NCBI GenBank assembly: GCA_903893935.1
Contig: CAITOD010000318.1
Coordinates: 1-21,334 of the forward strand
Source of the DNA: an uncultured Sphingomonadales bacterium
Lineage (GTDB): Bacteria > Pseudomonadota > Alphaproteobacteria > Sphingomonadales > Sphingomonadaceae
Reading direction: 5' to 3'
Length of the DNA: 21,334 bases
Below are positions 1 to 8,378 of the stretch, in pieces. The position numbers and the translations under genes were made by a program. The first letter of the stretch is position 1, and each line of letters starts with the position of its first letter. Under the pieces are notes generated by a model that was given only the letters and a program-made list of their open reading frames with translations, was not told the DNA's origin and did no database searches.

Positions 1-1269
1 GGCAGCCGTGTCGCGCGCCGCCACATTGGCGCGCAAGCCATCGGCATCGGTGCGCAGCGCGGCGAGCGTGTCGGCCACATTCTGGAAGGCCGCGAGCACG
101 GTCGAGCGATACTGCGCATCGGCCTGCTGATAGGCCGCGCGCGCCGCGCGCTGGCGATGGAGCAGCGTGCCGCCGGCAAAAATCGGCTGGGTAATCCCGG
201 CGCCGACCGACCACATCGAATTGCCGGTCGAAAGCAGGTTCGACCAGCCGGCAGCGCTGCCACCGGCGCTGGCCGAAAGCGTCACTTGCGGCAAGCGGTT
301 GGCAATCGCGATCCCCACCCCGGCGCTGGCGACGTGCAACTGCGCCTCGGCCGCGCGAATATCGGGGCGTTGCCGCACCAGTTCCGAAGGCAGCGACAGC
401 GGCAGATCGGTCGGGAGCGCAACGGCGGCGAGATCGACCCGATCGGGCAGCGCGTCGGCGGCGCTGCGGCCGGTGAGGTACGCGATCAGGTCGCGCGTCT
501 GCGCACTCGCGCGCCGCAAGGGCGGCAGCGCGGTTTCGGTCTGCGCCAGCGCGGCTTCCTGCGCCAGCACATCGGCGCCCGCCGCCTGGCCCACATCGCG
601 CTGGCGTTTGAGAATGTCGAGCGTTTCGCGCTGGATGGCGATCATGCGCTCTTGCGCCGCGAGCTGCGCGCGCAGCGCTGCGTCCTGGAACGCCGCCGCC
701 GCGACATTGTTGATCAGCGAAATACGCGCCGCTTCGGTCTGATAGACCTGGCTGTCGTATTGCGCGCGCGCCTGTTCGACGGTGCGGCGGTTGAGCCCGA
801 ACACATCGAGCGTATAGCCGACATTCACTTGCGCGGTTTGCAGGCTATAGCTGAACGTCGGCGCATTGAGCACGGGCGAGAGATATTGCGAGCTCTTGGC
901 GCGGCTGGTGCCGAGCCCGGCATCCACGCTCGGCACCAGAATCCCGCGCGTCGCCAGCCAGTTTTCGTGCGCGACTTTCAATGCCGCCTGCGCCGCGGCC
1001 AGATCGCTGTTGGCCTTGAGAGCGGCATCGATCAGCGTATCGAGCGCCGGCGAACCGAATGCATGCCACCACGCATCGTGCGGCGCGCCCGGTACCCATT
1101 GCTGCGTTCCGCCGGCGATCCCGGCGGGCGCTGCCATCGCGTCCTTGCCGTCGCGATCATAGGCGGTTTGCACCGGTGCCGCCGGAGCATGGAAATTGGG
1201 ACCGACCGCGCAGCCGGCAAGCAGCAGCGACGCGCCGGTCGAGACAAGCAGACGAACATGCGCGTTCAT
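1..1269 (-). CDS. RND efflux outer-membrane lipoprotein, NodT/OprM family (3' end outside window)
   Basis: This gene reads open from an ATG at 1269 through the window edge, 423 codons, so the C-terminus is missing. It encodes the outer-membrane channel of a tripartite efflux system. The N-terminus is a lipoprotein signal with lipobox LAGC, the lipidated Cys at residue 20. Family-typical stretches are visible on translation: DAWWHAFGSPALDTLID near residues 63-79, and the second-repeat motif LPSELVRQRPDIRAAEAQL, the hallmark of NodT-type outer-membrane factors. Its ATG overlaps the stop codon of the pump gene (ATGA), so it is the last of three translationally coupled genes (adaptor, pump, channel). 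The family assignment is firm; the exported substrate cannot be read from this subunit. Confidence 0.95.
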   Translation of the reverse strand, partial: MNAHVRLLVSTGASLLLAGCAVGPNFHAPAAPVQTAYDRDGKDAMAAPAGIAGGTQQWVPGAPHDAWWHAFGSPALDTLIDAALKANSDLAAAQAALKVAHENWLATRGILVPSVDAGLGTSRAKSSQYLSPVLNAPTFSYSLQTAQVNVGYTLDVFGLNRRTVEQARAQYDSQVYQTEAARISLINNVAAAAFQDAALRAQLAAQERMIAIQRETLDILKRQRDVGQAAGADVLAQEAALAQTETALPPLRRASAQTRDLIAYLTGRSAADALPDRVDLAAVALPTDLPLSLPSELVRQRPDIRAAEAQLHVASAGVGIAIANRLPQVTLSASAGGSAAGWSNLLSTGNSMWSVGAGITQPIFAGGTLLHRQRAARAAYQQADAQYRSTVLAAFQNVADTLAALRTDADGLRANVAARDTAA

Positions 1270-4200
1270 GCGGCAGGCTCCTCGTTGGGCGCTCGGTCGG
1301 CGTGGGGGTCCTTGCGGTTGGAGAACATGTCGATCATTGCCGGCAGAACGATCAGAATCAGCACCGGCGCGAGCAGGATGCCGCCCACCACCACCAGCGC
1401 CAGCGGCTTTTGCACCTGGCTGCCGATGCCGGTCGCGACCGCAGCGGGTAACAGACCGACGCATGCCGCGATACATGTCATCATCACCGGCCTGAACTGG
1501 GTTCGCGCGGCATGGAGAATGGCTTGTTCGCGCGGCATGCCCGCGGCGATCATCTGGTTGAAGTACGATAACACCAGAATCCCGCCCATCACCGAAATGC
1601 CGAACAACCCGATAAAGCCGATCGCCGCCGATACCGAAAACGGTGTGCCGGTAAAATAGAGCGCGAAAATCCCGCCCACCAGCGCCATCGGCATCACGCT
1701 TGCGGCAAGCAAGGTATCGCGGAACGATCCGAAATTGGCGAACAGCAGCACGCCAATGGCAAGGAACGCGATCGGCACGACGATCTCCAGCCGCGACAGC
1801 GCCGCCTGCAACTCGCCGAATTCGCCCACCCATTCGAGCCGGGCACCGGGTGGCAAGTGGACTTGCTTGTCAATCTTGGCCTGCGCTTCGAGAATGGCGC
1901 TACCCAGATCGCGACCACGCACCGCAAAGCCAATCGGGATATACCGCGTCTGGTTCTCTCGATAGATAAACGAAAAGCCCGACACCAGTTTGATGTCCGC
2001 CAGCGTGCTCAGCGGAACTTGCGCCACGCCGCCCACCGCATTGGGCACCGCCACCGGAATATTGCTGATCGCGTTCAGGCTCTTGCGGTATTCGGGCGCA
2101 AGACGCACCACGATCGGGAAATTGCGGTCGGAACCATATTCGTACAAGTTGCTGCCCACGGCCTGACCGCCGATCGCCGCCTGCACCACCGCGTTCACAT
2201 CGCCCGGCGCCAAGCCGTAGCGCGCCGCTTTCAGCCGATCGACTTTGATATTCACCGTGGGCTGGCCCACTGCATCGAACACCGACAAGTCGGCAATGCC
2301 CTGCACGCCGGCCATGATTTCCTTGATCTGATAGGCCGATTTCTGGATGGCTTCGAGATCGTTGCCATAGATCTTGACCGAATTCTGGCCTTTGACCCCC
2401 GATGCGGCCTCTTCGACGTTGTCTTCGATGTTCTGCGAAAACTCGAACGCCACGCCGGGAAACGGCGCCGACAGTTCGTCGCTGACTTGCTTGGTCAGCT
2501 GTTCCTTGGTCGGGTGCCCGGGCCACTCGTCCGCCGGCTTGAGCGGGACATAGAACTCGGCGTTGTAGAACCCGGTGGTATCGGTGCCATCGTCGGGCCG
2601 GCCGAGCTGGCTGACCACGGTTTGGACTTCGGGATATTTCATCAGGATATGGCGCATGCGGTTGGTATAACCTTGCGCTTCCTCCAGACTGATCGACGGC
2701 GGCAGTGTGGCACGAATCCAGAAATTGCCTTCTTCGAGCTTGGGCAGGAATTCGAGGCCAAGATTGGTCACTGCAAATCCGGCCGCGAGCAGCAATGCGC
2801 ACATCCCGCCCATCGCCGCGATGCGGTTGCCCACCGCGAAGCGCAAGGCCGGATCGTAGGCCACGCGCATCTTGCGGACCAGCCAGGTTTCCTTTTCCTC
2901 TTCCTTGTCGCGCAGCAGCACCGCGGCAAGCACCGGGCTGATCGTGAATGTCGCGATCAGCCCGCCGAGAATGCCGTAAGCATACGTGCGCGCCATCGGG
3001 CCAAAGATGTGCCCTTCAACCCCGGTCAGCGTGAACAGCGGCAGGAACCCCGCGATGATGATCGCGGCGGCAAAGAAAATCGCGCGGTTCACTTCGCTGG
3101 CTGATAGCGCAATCGTGCCCAGTTTGCCCGAAAACGGCAGGATGCCGCCCATGCGGTCGAGCACGCCGCGCCCAAATCGCACTTTGGGGTCCTGGCTCAG
3201 GTGGCGATAGATATTTTCGACCATGATGACGGTCGCATCGACAATCAGCCCGAAATCGATCGCACCGATCGACAGCAGATTGGCGGATTCGCCGCGTGCC
3301 ACCATGATCATCACCGCAAAGGCGAGCGCGAACGGGATCGTCATCGCCACGATCACCGCCGATCGCCAACTGCCGAGGAAAATCCACTGCACCGCAAAGA
3401 TCAGCACGATGCCGCTGATCATGTTTTCGAGCACGGTCCGGATCGTGACATTGATGAGATCGGTCCGGTCGTAGATCTTTTCGAGATGCACGCCCGGCGG
3501 CAGGATATTGTCGTGGTTGATGCGATCGACTTCGGCTTCGACCCGTTGCAGCGTGGGCAGGCTTTCCTCGCCGCGCCGCATCAGGATAATGCCCTGCACG
3601 ATATCGTCGTCGTCGTCCTTTCCGACGATCCCCAGCCGCGGCAGATTGCCGACTTGCACCGTCGCGATATCGCGCACCAGCACGGGCTTGCCGTTGTTGG
3701 GTGCGATCATCGTGTCGCGGATATCATCCATCGTGTGGATCAGGCCCACGCCGCGCACCACCGCTGCTTGCGGGCCGATATTCACGGTCTGCCCGCCAAC
3801 GTTGATATTGGCGTTGTTGATCGCATTGAGCACTTGCGGCAGCGACAGCCCGTAGGCGACCAGCTTGTGCTGATCGACGGTCACTTCATAGGTCTTCGAT
3901 TTGCCCGCCCAGCCGTTGACGTCGATCACCCCGGGCACCGCCTTGAAGCGGCGCTGCAGGATCCAGTCCTGGATGGTTTTGAGATCGGTTACCGAATAGC
4001 CTTTGGGACCGACGATCTGATAGCGGAAGATTTCGCCGATCGGGCTGGTCGGCGAAATGCCCGGTTGCGCGCCATTGGGCAGCCCGGACAATTGCGACAG
4101 CTGGTTGAGTACCTTCTGCTGCGCTTCTTCGTAAGTATAGTCATACGTGAACTGTACGCGCACGTCGGACAGGCCGAACAACGAGATTGTCTCGACCTTT

Positions 4201-4436
4201 TTGACGTTCTTGATGCCGGCGAGCTGGATCTCGATCGGGATCGTGATCGTCCGCTCGATTTCCTGCGCCGAAAGCCCCGAGCTTTGCGTGATGATTTCCA
4301 CCAGCGGCGGCACCGGATCGGGGTAGGCCTCGATGTTGAGCGTCTTGTAGGCAAAGAAACCGCCAAACAGGAACACGGCAAGGCACGCGAGGATCATCAT
4401 GCGCCGACGCAGCGCGAAGTTCACAATCGGGTTCAT
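1266..4436 (-). CDS. CusA/CzcA-type heavy-metal efflux RND pump
   Basis: Inner-membrane proton-driven RND permease of 1056 aa, the normal length for the heavy-metal (HME) branch. TM1 lies at about residues 14-31, followed by a periplasmic porter domain, a TM2-6 block from about 336, a second porter domain and a final TM block ending near 1040. The TM4 motif DFGLIVDATVIMVEN (D394, D400, E407) carries the charged residues of HME pumps. An unusual acidic run KDDDDD sits at 273-278 in the first porter domain, where related pumps have a shorter acidic loop. The start is supported by GAGGGG about 9 nt upstream, which overlaps the adaptor's TGA. The adaptor ends 12 nt upstream and the outer-membrane gene overlaps downstream. 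The second porter domain (NIEDNVEEAASGVKGQNS) is poor in Met, so a copper/silver assignment is not supported; a divalent metal or another substrate is possible. Confidence 0.95.
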   Translation of the reverse strand: MNPIVNFALRRRMMILACLAVFLFGGFFAYKTLNIEAYPDPVPPLVEIITQSSGLSAQEIERTITIPIEIQLAGIKNVKKVETISLFGLSDVRVQFTYDYTYEEAQQKVLNQLSQLSGLPNGAQPGISPTSPIGEIFRYQIVGPKGYSVTDLKTIQDWILQRRFKAVPGVIDVNGWAGKSKTYEVTVDQHKLVAYGLSLPQVLNAINNANINVGGQTVNIGPQAAVVRGVGLIHTMDDIRDTMIAPNNGKPVLVRDIATVQVGNLPRLGIVGKDDDDDIVQGIILMRRGEESLPTLQRVEAEVDRINHDNILPPGVHLEKIYDRTDLINVTIRTVLENMISGIVLIFAVQWIFLGSWRSAVIVAMTIPFALAFAVMIMVARGESANLLSIGAIDFGLIVDATVIMVENIYRHLSQDPKVRFGRGVLDRMGGILPFSGKLGTIALSASEVNRAIFFAAAIIIAGFLPLFTLTGVEGHIFGPMARTYAYGILGGLIATFTISPVLAAVLLRDKEEEKETWLVRKMRVAYDPALRFAVGNRIAAMGGMCALLLAAGFAVTNLGLEFLPKLEEGNFWIRATLPPSISLEEAQGYTNRMRHILMKYPEVQTVVSQLGRPDDGTDTTGFYNAEFYVPLKPADEWPGHPTKEQLTKQVSDELSAPFPGVAFEFSQNIEDNVEEAASGVKGQNSVKIYGNDLEAIQKSAYQIKEIMAGVQGIADLSVFDAVGQPTVNIKVDRLKAARYGLAPGDVNAVVQAAIGGQAVGSNLYEYGSDRNFPIVVRLAPEYRKSLNAISNIPVAVPNAVGGVAQVPLSTLADIKLVSGFSFIYRENQTRYIPIGFAVRGRDLGSAILEAQAKIDKQVHLPPGARLEWVGEFGELQAALSRLEIVVPIAFLAIGVLLFANFGSFRDTLLAASVMPMALVGGIFALYFTGTPFSVSAAIGFIGLFGISVMGGILVLSYFNQMIAAGMPREQAILHAARTQFRPVMMTCIAACVGLLPAAVATGIGSQVQKPLALVVVGGILLAPVLILIVLPAMIDMFSNRKDPHADRAPNEEPAA

Positions 4437-4448
4437 GTGCGCAGCCCC

Positions 4449-5636
4449 TCAGTCGGCTTTGGTGCCACGGTCGATAAACAGGCTGCCCGCGGTCACCACC
4501 GTTTCGCCCGCCTTCAGCCCGCCGGTGACTTCGATCGCGCCATTGGCAATCTGCCCGGTGGTGATCTGGCGCAGCGACAGCCGGTGCGCCTTGCTGTCGG
4601 CGACCCATACGCGCGCGGTCTGCGCTTCAAAGATCACCGCTTCTTCCGGAACAGTCAGCGATGCGTGCTCTTTGCAGGTAACCAGCGTGAACGTGGCAAA
4701 TGTCTCGGGCTTGAGATGCCCGTCGGGATTGGGCAATTCACCGCGCACAAGCAGGCGCCGCGTGTTGGGGTCGATGATCGGCGCCACATAAGTAATGCGC
4801 GCGTGCAGCACTTCGCTGCTGCCGAGCGGACGCACTTCGGCGGTCATTCCGACGCGCGCGCGCGCGGCATCTTCCTCGCGCAGATTGCCCACCAGCCAGA
4901 CTTTGTCGAACGTCGAAATCGTAAAGGCCTGGGTCGCCCCACCGCCCGCAGCACTGGCGACATTTTGCCCCGGCCCGATCAGGCGTTGCGTAACAATGCC
5001 CGAAACCGGCGCACGCACGACGCCTTCGCCATGGACAACCGCGCCGCCCAGCGCCTTGCGCCGACCTTCCGCAGCGGAAAGGTTGGCCTGCGCCGCAGCA
5101 AGATCGGCCTGCGACTGCTGCCAGTCCTTGAGCGCGGCGCCTTTGTGGTCATACAGATCATGCTGCCGCGCTTCGGCCGCGACCGCCACTTTCAATTGCG
5201 CCGCTGCCGTTGCGATATCGGCATCGCTTTGCGCGGCTTCGTTTGCCGCAACAGCGAACAGCACCTGGCCGGCGCTCACATGATCGCCCGCCTTGACATC
5301 GATATGCGTGACCCGCCCGGTGAAAGGCGAATAGACCGCAGTGGTCAGATCGTCATCGACCGCAATCTTGCCATCGCTCGCCGCGTTGTCGCCGATCGTT
5401 GCGACTTGCGCCTGCGCAAACCGCAAAGTCTGCCATTCCCGGTCGGTCGCGGCAAAGCTGTTGGCATCGTGCACCGGCTCGGGCGGCGGCGGCGGCGCCC
5501 AGGCGCTCAGCACTTTGGGCACCAGCCAGAACAAGCCGACCGCAATGAGCAAAAGCACCCCGGCGATCCGCCATTGGGTGGCCGGGGTGAATGCCGGCAC
5601 CGCCACATTCTGACCCTCGGTTGGGCTGTGATCCAT
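4449..5636 (-). CDS. RND efflux periplasmic adaptor (CusB/CzcB, HlyD-like membrane fusion protein)
   Basis: Adaptor that bridges the inner-membrane pump and the outer-membrane channel. As drawn it has 395 aa. A membrane anchor lies at about 24-45, followed by a proline-rich linker (APPPPPEP). The first half of the biotinyl-lipoyl-like domain is near 98-130 (VYSPFTGRVTHIDVKAGDHV), an alanine/glutamine-rich helical hairpin is at about 134-195, then the second lipoyl half and the beta-barrel region (VWLVGNLREEDAARARVGM). It is the first gene of the adaptor-pump-channel operon. The start is uncertain: the ATG at 5636 has AGAAGGA directly abutting it, while an in-frame GTG ten codons downstream has GAGGG about 8 nt upstream. 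A stop codon (TAA) lies just upstream of the ATG, so no longer form is possible. No His- or Met-rich metal-binding extension is visible. Confidence 0.93.
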   Translation of the reverse strand: MDHSPTEGQNVAVPAFTPATQWRIAGVLLLIAVGLFWLVPKVLSAWAPPPPPEPVHDANSFAATDREWQTLRFAQAQVATIGDNAASDGKIAVDDDLTTAVYSPFTGRVTHIDVKAGDHVSAGQVLFAVAANEAAQSDADIATAAAQLKVAVAAEARQHDLYDHKGAALKDWQQSQADLAAAQANLSAAEGRRKALGGAVVHGEGVVRAPVSGIVTQRLIGPGQNVASAAGGGATQAFTISTFDKVWLVGNLREEDAARARVGMTAEVRPLGSSEVLHARITYVAPIIDPNTRRLLVRGELPNPDGHLKPETFATFTLVTCKEHASLTVPEEAVIFEAQTARVWVADSKAHRLSLRQITTGQIANGAIEVTGGLKAGETVVTAGSLFIDRGTKAD

Positions 5637-5726
5637 TCCTTCTTGCCCCGCGCATTAACTGATCCGAGCGCCGTGGATGATTTGCCCAAGCCGTGCATGC
5701 AAGACCTTTTTGCAGTGCAGCGTATA

Positions 5727-5743
5727 AAACTTATATAAAGTTT
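5727..5743. promoter_or_regulatory. AT-rich palindrome upstream of the efflux operon, candidate operator
   Basis: AAACTT and AAGTTT form perfect 6-nt inverted arms around ATATA, inside a markedly AT-rich patch (about 5720-5750) of otherwise GC-rich DNA. It lies about 90 nt upstream of the adaptor start and in the gap between the divergent efflux operon and the plus-strand glycosyltransferase at 5919. The size and placement suit a repressor site overlapping a promoter. No regulator gene is adjacent in the window, so the link to the efflux operon is inference. The rest of the 282-nt gap shows no recognisable gene. Confidence 0.35.
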
Positions 5744-5918
5744 GTGGAAGACAAGCAGACCGGGCACCCGCGCGAGACCGATATTGGCCTTACGCAGACC
5801 ACCCGGCACCGACCGCCCGTGTTCCCATAACAGATACCGGACAAGCAATATCCGAACGGTTTATTAACCAAATTCCCCTAGCCTTCGTACAGGTTTTCTT
5901 GGGGATCGGGGCTACGGA

Positions 5919-7202
5919 ATGGAATTCCGCAACAATCTGGGACTGGATCACGACGCGGCGCAACTCGGCGTGTCGATCGTCATGCCGTGCCTCAACGAAA
6001 TCCAGTCGCTCGACCATTGCATTGCCAATGCGCGCGAAGCGCTTGCATTGATCCATGCGCAATACGGGCTCGAAGGCGAAATCGTGATTGCCGACAACGG
6101 CTCGACCGATGGCAGCCAGGCGCTCGCCACCCGGCTCGGCGCACGCGTCGTCCATGTCAGCCGCAAAGGCTATGGCGCGGCGCTGATCGGCGGGTTCGAT
6201 GCCGCGTTCGGCCACTATCTGGTGATGGGCGATTGCGACGGCAGCTATGATTTCACCAATGCCGTGGCGATGATCGGCCGGCTGCGCGATGGCGCCGACG
6301 TGTGCATGGGATCGCGCTTTCGCGGCGGGATCGCGCCGGGCGCAATGCCGTGGAAAAACCGCTATATCGGCAATCCGGTGCTCACCGGCATTCTCAACCT
6401 GTTTTTCCGGACCGGCATCAACGATGCCCATTGCGGCCTGCGCGCGCTGACCAAAGAGGCCTATCACGCGCTCAACCTGCAAGGCACGGGCATGGAATTC
6501 GCCAGCGAAATGGTGATCAAGGCCGCGCTCAAAAAGCTCCGGATCGACGAAGTGCCCGCCACGCTGTCGCCCGACTTGCGCGACCGCGCGCCGCATTTGC
6601 GGCCGTGGCGCGACGGCTGGCGCCACTTGCGCTATCTGTTCATGCTGAGCCCGACCTGGGCGTTTGGCGTTCCCGCCGCGGCGATGATGGGCACCGGCGC
6701 GCTGATTTTCCTGCTCGCCACGCTGTTCACGCTGCATGTCCTGCCCGGCGCGCCGCCGCTGGGCGAAAGCTGGACGATCGTGGGCGCGTTTCTGATCACC
6801 ACCGGGCACTTTGCCGCGCTGATGGCGCTGGCAACGCATTTTTACGGCGCGCGCCAGGGTTACCGCCCGCTGCGCCCGGTGTTCCATCGCCTCGCGCATG
6901 TGCTGACGCTGGAAAACGCGCTGATCGGCGGCGGCGCCGCGATCGCGCTGTCGATGCTGGGGATTTCGGCAATCGCATTCTGGTGGGGCTCGCTCGGCTT
7001 TGTCGCATTGCCGACCACTTTGCCGCTGCTGATCGCGGTCGTGACGGGCGTGATCGGCATGCAGACCGCGCTCGGCGGCTTTCTGCTGTCGGTGATCGCG
7101 GGCCACGATGCGCAGTTCTGCCCGACCGGCACGCCGGCGCAATTCGGCGCGATCCCGCCGCTTGACCACTCACTTGACCAGCGCCTGCTCCTAGAAGCGT
7201 GA
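5919..7202 (+). CDS. Family 2 glycosyltransferase, dolichol-phosphate mannose/glucose synthase-like, with C-terminal membrane domain
   Basis: A 427-aa protein with an N-terminal GT-A fold and a hydrophobic C-terminal half. GT2 motifs are visible: PCLNE (23-27), ADNGSTDGS (58-66), the metal/nucleotide acidic motif GDCDGSYDF (D105, D107), and HCGLRA (171-176) followed by E193. RPWRDGWRHLRY (229-240) is typical of the DPM/DPG-synthase branch and is followed by about four TM segments (247-275, 287-308, 333-360, 364-395). Such enzymes move a sugar from a nucleotide donor to a polyprenyl phosphate at the inner membrane. The start has GGGG about 8 nt upstream. The 2OG oxygenase begins 12 nt after its stop, so the two are probably co-transcribed. 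The sugar and lipid acceptor are not predictable. It could partner with the GtrA-like protein at 8993-9388. Confidence 0.9.
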   Translation: MEFRNNLGLDHDAAQLGVSIVMPCLNEIQSLDHCIANAREALALIHAQYGLEGEIVIADNGSTDGSQALATRLGARVVHVSRKGYGAALIGGFDAAFGHYLVMGDCDGSYDFTNAVAMIGRLRDGADVCMGSRFRGGIAPGAMPWKNRYIGNPVLTGILNLFFRTGINDAHCGLRALTKEAYHALNLQGTGMEFASEMVIKAALKKLRIDEVPATLSPDLRDRAPHLRPWRDGWRHLRYLFMLSPTWAFGVPAAAMMGTGALIFLLATLFTLHVLPGAPPLGESWTIVGAFLITTGHFAALMALATHFYGARQGYRPLRPVFHRLAHVLTLENALIGGGAAIALSMLGISAIAFWWGSLGFVALPTTLPLLIAVVTGVIGMQTALGGFLLSVIAGHDAQFCPTGTPAQFGAIPPLDHSLDQRLLLEA

Positions 7203-7214
7203 AGGACGCCTCGC

Positions 7215-8063
7215 ATGTTTGAAACGCCGATTTCGCCCGCAGCTGTGATAGACCGGACCGCGCTCGCCGATGCCATTGTCGCGCGCCTGGAGGCGGTCTT
7301 GCCGCTCGCCCGGCAACAATGGTGCGACGGGCATCGGGTGCGCAGCGCGGTGATTGACGATCTTTTGCCCGAAGCCACCGCCGCCGCGATTGCCGCAGCG
7401 TTTCCGCCGCTCGAAGCGATGACCGCCAAAGGCACCATCCGCGAGCGCAAATATATCGGCGCGCAAATGGATCGTTATGCGCCTTTGCTCGAAGAAGCGG
7501 TGTTTGCGTTTCAGGACCCGCGCGTCGTGGCGCTGATCGGCCAGATCACTGGCATCGAGGCGATCGAACCCGATGCCGAGCTTTACGCCGGCGGGATCAG
7601 CGCGATGGACAAAGGCTCGTACTTGCGCCCCCATCTCGACAATTCGCACGATTCGCGCCGCGAACGCTACCGCGTGCTCAACTTGCTCTATTACGTCACC
7701 CCGGGCTGGTGCGAAGCCAATGGCGGCTCGTTGCAGCTGTGGGACGAAGGACCAAAGGGCGCCCCGCGCACGGTCGAAAGCCGGTTCAACCGCCTCGTGC
7801 TGATGGCGACCGACCGCACTTCGTGGCATTCGGTCAACGAAGTCGTGGCCGACGGCACGCGCCGCTGCGTGTCGAATTACTATTTTTCGAAGACTTCGCC
7901 CGAACAGCAGCCCTATTTCCACGCCACCTCGTATCGCGCCGAACACGCGACAGGGCTGACCGATCTGGTGATGAAAGTGGACAACACGCTGCGCACCGCG
8001 GTGCTCAAAGCCACCGGTGACCGCCTGTTCCGCAACCCGCACCGGTACGACCGGACCAAGTAA
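7215..8063 (+). CDS. 2-oxoglutarate/Fe(II)-dependent oxygenase (prolyl-4-hydroxylase-like fold)
   Basis: A 282-aa soluble protein without a signal peptide. The facial triad is visible as H140-x-D142 (YLRPHLDNSHD) and H205 (SWHSVNEV). An arginine at 216/217 sits about a dozen residues further on (RRCVSNYYFS), where the 2-oxoglutarate carboxylate is bound. A core strand reads LNLLYYVTPGW, followed by GGSLQLWD, as in P4H-type enzymes. Start ATG 7215 has GAAGGA about 8 nt upstream. It directly follows the membrane glycosyltransferase in the same orientation. Oxygenases of this fold hydroxylate proteins, small molecules or sugars/lipids; the context suggests modification of a glycan or lipid-linked product, but this is inference. 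Confidence 0.85.
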   Translation: MFETPISPAAVIDRTALADAIVARLEAVLPLARQQWCDGHRVRSAVIDDLLPEATAAAIAAAFPPLEAMTAKGTIRERKYIGAQMDRYAPLLEEAVFAFQDPRVVALIGQITGIEAIEPDAELYAGGISAMDKGSYLRPHLDNSHDSRRERYRVLNLLYYVTPGWCEANGGSLQLWDEGPKGAPRTVESRFNRLVLMATDRTSWHSVNEVVADGTRRCVSNYYFSKTSPEQQPYFHATSYRAEHATGLTDLVMKVDNTLRTAVLKATGDRLFRNPHRYDRTK

Positions 8064-8116
8064 CCAACGCGGCCATCGCGGGGCGGTGCAGGCTGGCTCC
8101 GAAGCGCCCCAAACTC

Positions 8117-8143
8117 GTCATGCCGGACTTGATCCGGTATCCC
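8117..8143. repeat. Intergenic palindromic repeat, copy 1
   Basis: The core is CCGGA-CTTGA-TCCGG (8123-8137), flanked on the left by GTCATG and on the right by TATCCC. It matches copy 2 (8205-8230, opposite orientation) and copy 3 (19853-19879). Elements of this kind are widespread between genes in alphaproteobacteria; their role is not settled. Confidence 0.75.
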
Positions 8144-8204
8144 GCTTTTTCTTCTTGTCGCGATCTTGCGCGGCCCGATCGGGCAAAGGTGCGCGCGGCA
8201 TGAT

Positions 8205-8230
8205 GGACCCCGGATCAAGTCCGGGGTGAC
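8205..8230. repeat. Intergenic palindromic repeat, copy 2 (inverted relative to copy 1)
   Basis: CCCCGGA-TCAAG-TCCGGGG (8208-8226) forms a perfect 7-bp stem with a 5-nt loop and is flanked by GGA and TGAC. Read on the opposite strand it matches copy 1, so the two copies could also pair with each other across the roughly 60 nt between them. Confidence 0.78.
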
Positions 8231-8378
8231 AGGAGTGGTGCGAAGCGTGTCGGTCCAGACCGTCTTTGCGGGGACTTAATGCCGCATGCCAATTAGCCGT
8301 TCGCGCGCCTTCTTCCGCTAATGAACACCGTGCAGGGGTCGTGGTCAAATTTCGCTGATGTATGCTAAGCTGGAGCGT

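Larger units (their letters stand above)
8064..8378. other. Intergenic region without a supported gene
   Basis: About 315 nt between the oxygenase and the secreted protein. It holds two oppositely oriented palindromic repeats (8117-8143 and 8205-8230, listed separately) separated by about 60 nt containing a short pyrimidine-rich tract. The remainder (8231-8378) shows nothing recognisable except presumed promoter sequence for the gene downstream. Reading frames through the repeats give low-complexity peptides typical of translated intergenic repeats. Confidence 0.6.

Noticed and set aside
157..1659. 500-aa plus-strand frame opposite the outer-membrane channel gene
   Set aside because: The minus strand reads a complete NodT-type lipoprotein here; the plus frame is an Arg-rich shadow.
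3201..5738. 845-aa open frame on the plus strand opposite the efflux pump and adaptor
   Set aside because: It lies antisense to two well-supported genes and is rich in Arg/His/Asp/Gln with no domain; such frames arise from the third-position GC bias of the real genes.
5864..5882. Weak palindrome around GGTTTATTAACC upstream of the DPM-like gene
   Set aside because: Only 4-nt arms; too short to call an operator.
5790..7169. 459-aa minus-strand frame opposite the DPM-like glycosyltransferase
   Set aside because: The plus-strand protein has all GT2 motifs and TM helices; the minus frame is low-complexity Arg/Ala/His.
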